NCBI GenBank assembly: GCA_037441225.1
Contig: JBBISU010000032.1
Span: forward strand, 1 to 32,400
Source: JBBFMJ01 sp037441225
Lineage (GTDB): Bacteria; Acidobacteriota; Thermoanaerobaculia; UBA2201
Reading direction: 5' to 3'
Length of the DNA: 32,400 bases
Under the pieces are notes generated by a model. The model ran no database searches, had not been told where the DNA came from, and was given only the letters and a program-made list of their open reading frames with translations. Positions 31,542-32,400 of this stretch are shown piece after piece. Made by a program: the position numbers and the translations under genes. Positions within the stretch are counted from its first letter, which is position 1. Every line of letters starts with the position of its first letter.

Positions 31542-31762
31542 ACTGCATAAGCTTCATATAATTTGGAGGCATATTTTATGGCTGCCTGAATGTCTTGTGA
31601 AGTAAGTGATGGATAATCCTTAATAATCTCTTCTATGGCAGCTCCTTCAGCAATGAGAGACACTATCAGATAAACAGGAATTCTTGTTCCTTTTATACAG
31701 GGTTTACCATGTAAAATCTCAGGATCCGATGATATGCGTTCAAATATTTCTTTATCTTTCAT
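31538..31762 (-). CDS. DUF433 antitoxin
   Basis: The 74-residue protein is a DUF433 (VapB45-like) helix-turn-helix antitoxin. The family core is plain: ISSDPEILHGKPCIKGTRIP, followed by VYLIVSLIAEGAAIEEIIKDYPSLTSQDI and an A-rich last helix. It normally represses its own operon and neutralises the DUF5615 toxin encoded next. It overlaps that toxin gene by 4 bp (ATGA). The ATG is preceded by GGGAGG (31771-31776) at 8 nt and an extended -10 at 31784-31792, so unlike many neighbours it has a proper leader. It survives intact while the toxin is damaged, as expected during decay of such a pair. Confidence 0.88.
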   Translation of the reverse strand: MKDKEIFERISSDPEILHGKPCIKGTRIPVYLIVSLIAEGAAIEEIIKDYPSLTSQDIQAAIKYASKLYEAYAV

Positions 31763-31887
31763 TGTTCATACCTCCCTTTTTTCATTATACCACAAATGAG
31801 TCCTTAATTATTAAGTTATTGGATTCCTCTTTTGCATAAATACCAATAGAATATTTCTATACTTTTTGAAGTGATTTCTTATATCCC
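31763..31887. other. Upstream region of the toxin-antitoxin pair
   Basis: Apart from the promoter and ribosome binding site I see only a small palindrome, TTAATTATTAA (31804-31814). It could be an operator for the antitoxin, but it is too A+T-rich to be convincing here. Confidence 0.3.
31784..31792 (-). promoter_or_regulatory. Extended -10 promoter of the toxin-antitoxin pair
   Basis: TGGTATAAT on the minus strand is an extended -10 (TGnTATAAT). It is followed by GGGAGG and the antitoxin ATG. No good -35 was seen at 16-18 nt. Confidence 0.55.
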
Positions 31888-31962
31888 TTAAGTTATTTTT
31901 ATTTCTTCCGAGGCTAATTTATAAAGTTTATGAACCAACTGGTCAATCTGGTGTTCGTATTC
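31888..31962 (-). pseudogene. C-terminal remnant resembling an adenine DNA methyltransferase
   Basis: On the minus strand a 24-codon stretch reads EYEHQIDQLVHKLYKLASEEIKIT followed by TAA (31888-31890). This resembles the last residues of many type II/IIG N6-adenine methylase-restriction proteins (IDxLVYxLYxLxEEEIKIVE). Upstream the frame is lost in the hairpin array at 31969-32051. Only the tail remains, so the identification rests on one short motif. Confidence 0.45.
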
Positions 31963-31968
31963 TGTAGA

Positions 31969-32051
31969 ACAGGCACTGCTGTCTGTGTTGGCATTGTAGC
32001 ACAGACATTCCTGTCTTGTTTGTGTTGTTTTCACAGGCAAAAATGCTTGTG
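31969..32051. repeat. Array of three REP-like hairpins
   Basis: Three similar hairpins lie in a row: ACAGGCA/TGTCTGT with loop CTGC (31969-31986), CACAGACA/TGTCT with loop TTCC (32000-32016, stem continued imperfectly to 32024), and CACAGGCA/TGCTTGTG with loop AAAA (32032-32051). GCATTGTAGCAC precedes the second, as at 31090 and 31122. The array separates two gene remnants. Confidence 0.65.
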
Positions 32052-32400
32052 TTACTTTTTCCACAGAAATAAGATTATATAATTATTATTCTTTTTTAGC
32101 CAGAAAATAAAATCTGGTTTAAATTTATCCATCCTATTTGTTTTTGGATTATAGTATGCAATATAAATGTTTTCCAATGTTTCATCTATTTTTGAAAAAT
32201 ACCACCAATGTATAATCATCACTATGGATTGGAAACATTACAACCTCTTTTTCTTCTACTATTAACCCGACTTTCACAATTGTAGTCAAAAAAACAACTG
32301 TTATCTGCATTTTCTAATATCCTTTTCTCTTTTTCGGGGAACACGGATTTTTTTTGCCAAAAGCATCTATCCATTAAATTCATTGCATAATATATCTCTT
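32052..32400 (-). pseudogene. Remnant of a type III-like restriction/helicase protein
   Basis: Minus-strand codons from about 32210 to 32055 read HWWYFSKIDETLENIYIAYY, then NPKTNRMDKFKPDFIFWLKK and NNNYIILF. This matches the C-terminal nuclease-like region (KPDFIFWL) of type III restriction or related DEAD-box proteins, where VDPKG should follow. Instead the frame enters a TAA (32052-32054) right at the hairpin array. Further upstream another frame reads CFWQKKSVFPEKEKRIL and SCFFDYNCES, also reminiscent of this family, so at least one frameshift separates them. It continues beyond the window edge. The family call is by memory of the motif; the disrupted state is seen directly. Confidence 0.55.

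Noticed and set aside
31090..32051. CRISPR array
   Set aside because: Repeats are few, imperfect and palindromic with irregular spacing, and no cas genes are nearby. REP-like hairpins fit better.

Overview
The window is a strongly A+T-rich bacterial segment that uses the standard code, with TGA as stop throughout. It is gene-dense, with many 1-50 bp overlaps between consecutive genes. An MCE/MlaD-like protein and an LpxL-type acyltransferase suggest a cell with an outer membrane. Molybdenum/tungsten cofactor genes, two radical SAM enzymes and a 2x[4Fe-4S] DUF362 protein suggest an anaerobic or low-redox lifestyle. I cannot name the taxon. An uncultured, possibly thermophilic Gram-negative lineage is a guess. 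Many genes have a -10 box only 6-8 nt before the start codon and no Shine-Dalgarno, as expected of leaderless mRNAs. Others have clear Shine-Dalgarno sequences.

Layout. 1-248: start of a secreted protein (minus strand, cut by the window edge). 355-5499: minus-strand operon arcC-mobA-mobB-moeA-moaC-moaB and a sigma-54 activator without a sensor domain. 5517-11372: minus-strand membrane or surface-polymer module (radical SAM/SPASM enzyme, GT-C-like membrane protein, membrane-fused spermidine-synthase-like protein). 11405-14270: plus-strand MCE protein, membrane-anchored thioredoxin-like protein and split transketolase. 14270-16822: an 850-residue protein I do not recognise.

16827-19531 is the most interesting part. 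It appears to be a compact RiPP (ribosomally made, modified peptide) locus: a soluble S26 peptidase, an HprK-like kinase, a PqqD-type leader-binding protein and a radical SAM/SPASM maturase. These are followed by a 43-residue precursor that has its own consensus promoter (TTGACA, 17 nt, TATAAT) and a strong ribosome binding site. The precursor carries the YxxPxI leader motif expected for PqqD-type recognition, a Gly-Leu-Cys boundary, two core cysteines and a C-terminal serine. No lasso cyclase, lasso B2 protease or ABC exporter is present, so this is not a standard lasso or C39-exported system.

19694-25915: serine hydrolase (beta-lactamase fold), PPC/DUF296 protein, then a tightly packed acyl-CoA synthetase, thiolase-like and FadB-like set. 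In the last two proteins essentially all catalytic residues I can align are replaced although the reading frames are intact, which looks like a conserved pair of pseudoenzymes. 25916-26281: hairpin-rich intergenic region. 26282-30949: LpxL-like acyltransferase and GT2 glycosyltransferase (minus), DUF362 ferredoxin, tsaB and rimI (plus), quinone oxidoreductase (minus).

30950-32400 is a decayed region. It holds a DUF433 antitoxin with a broken DUF5615 toxin, two clusters of REP-like hairpins, and remnants that resemble the ends of a DNA methyltransferase and a type III-like restriction/helicase protein. One hairpin array lies exactly where the restriction remnant stops.
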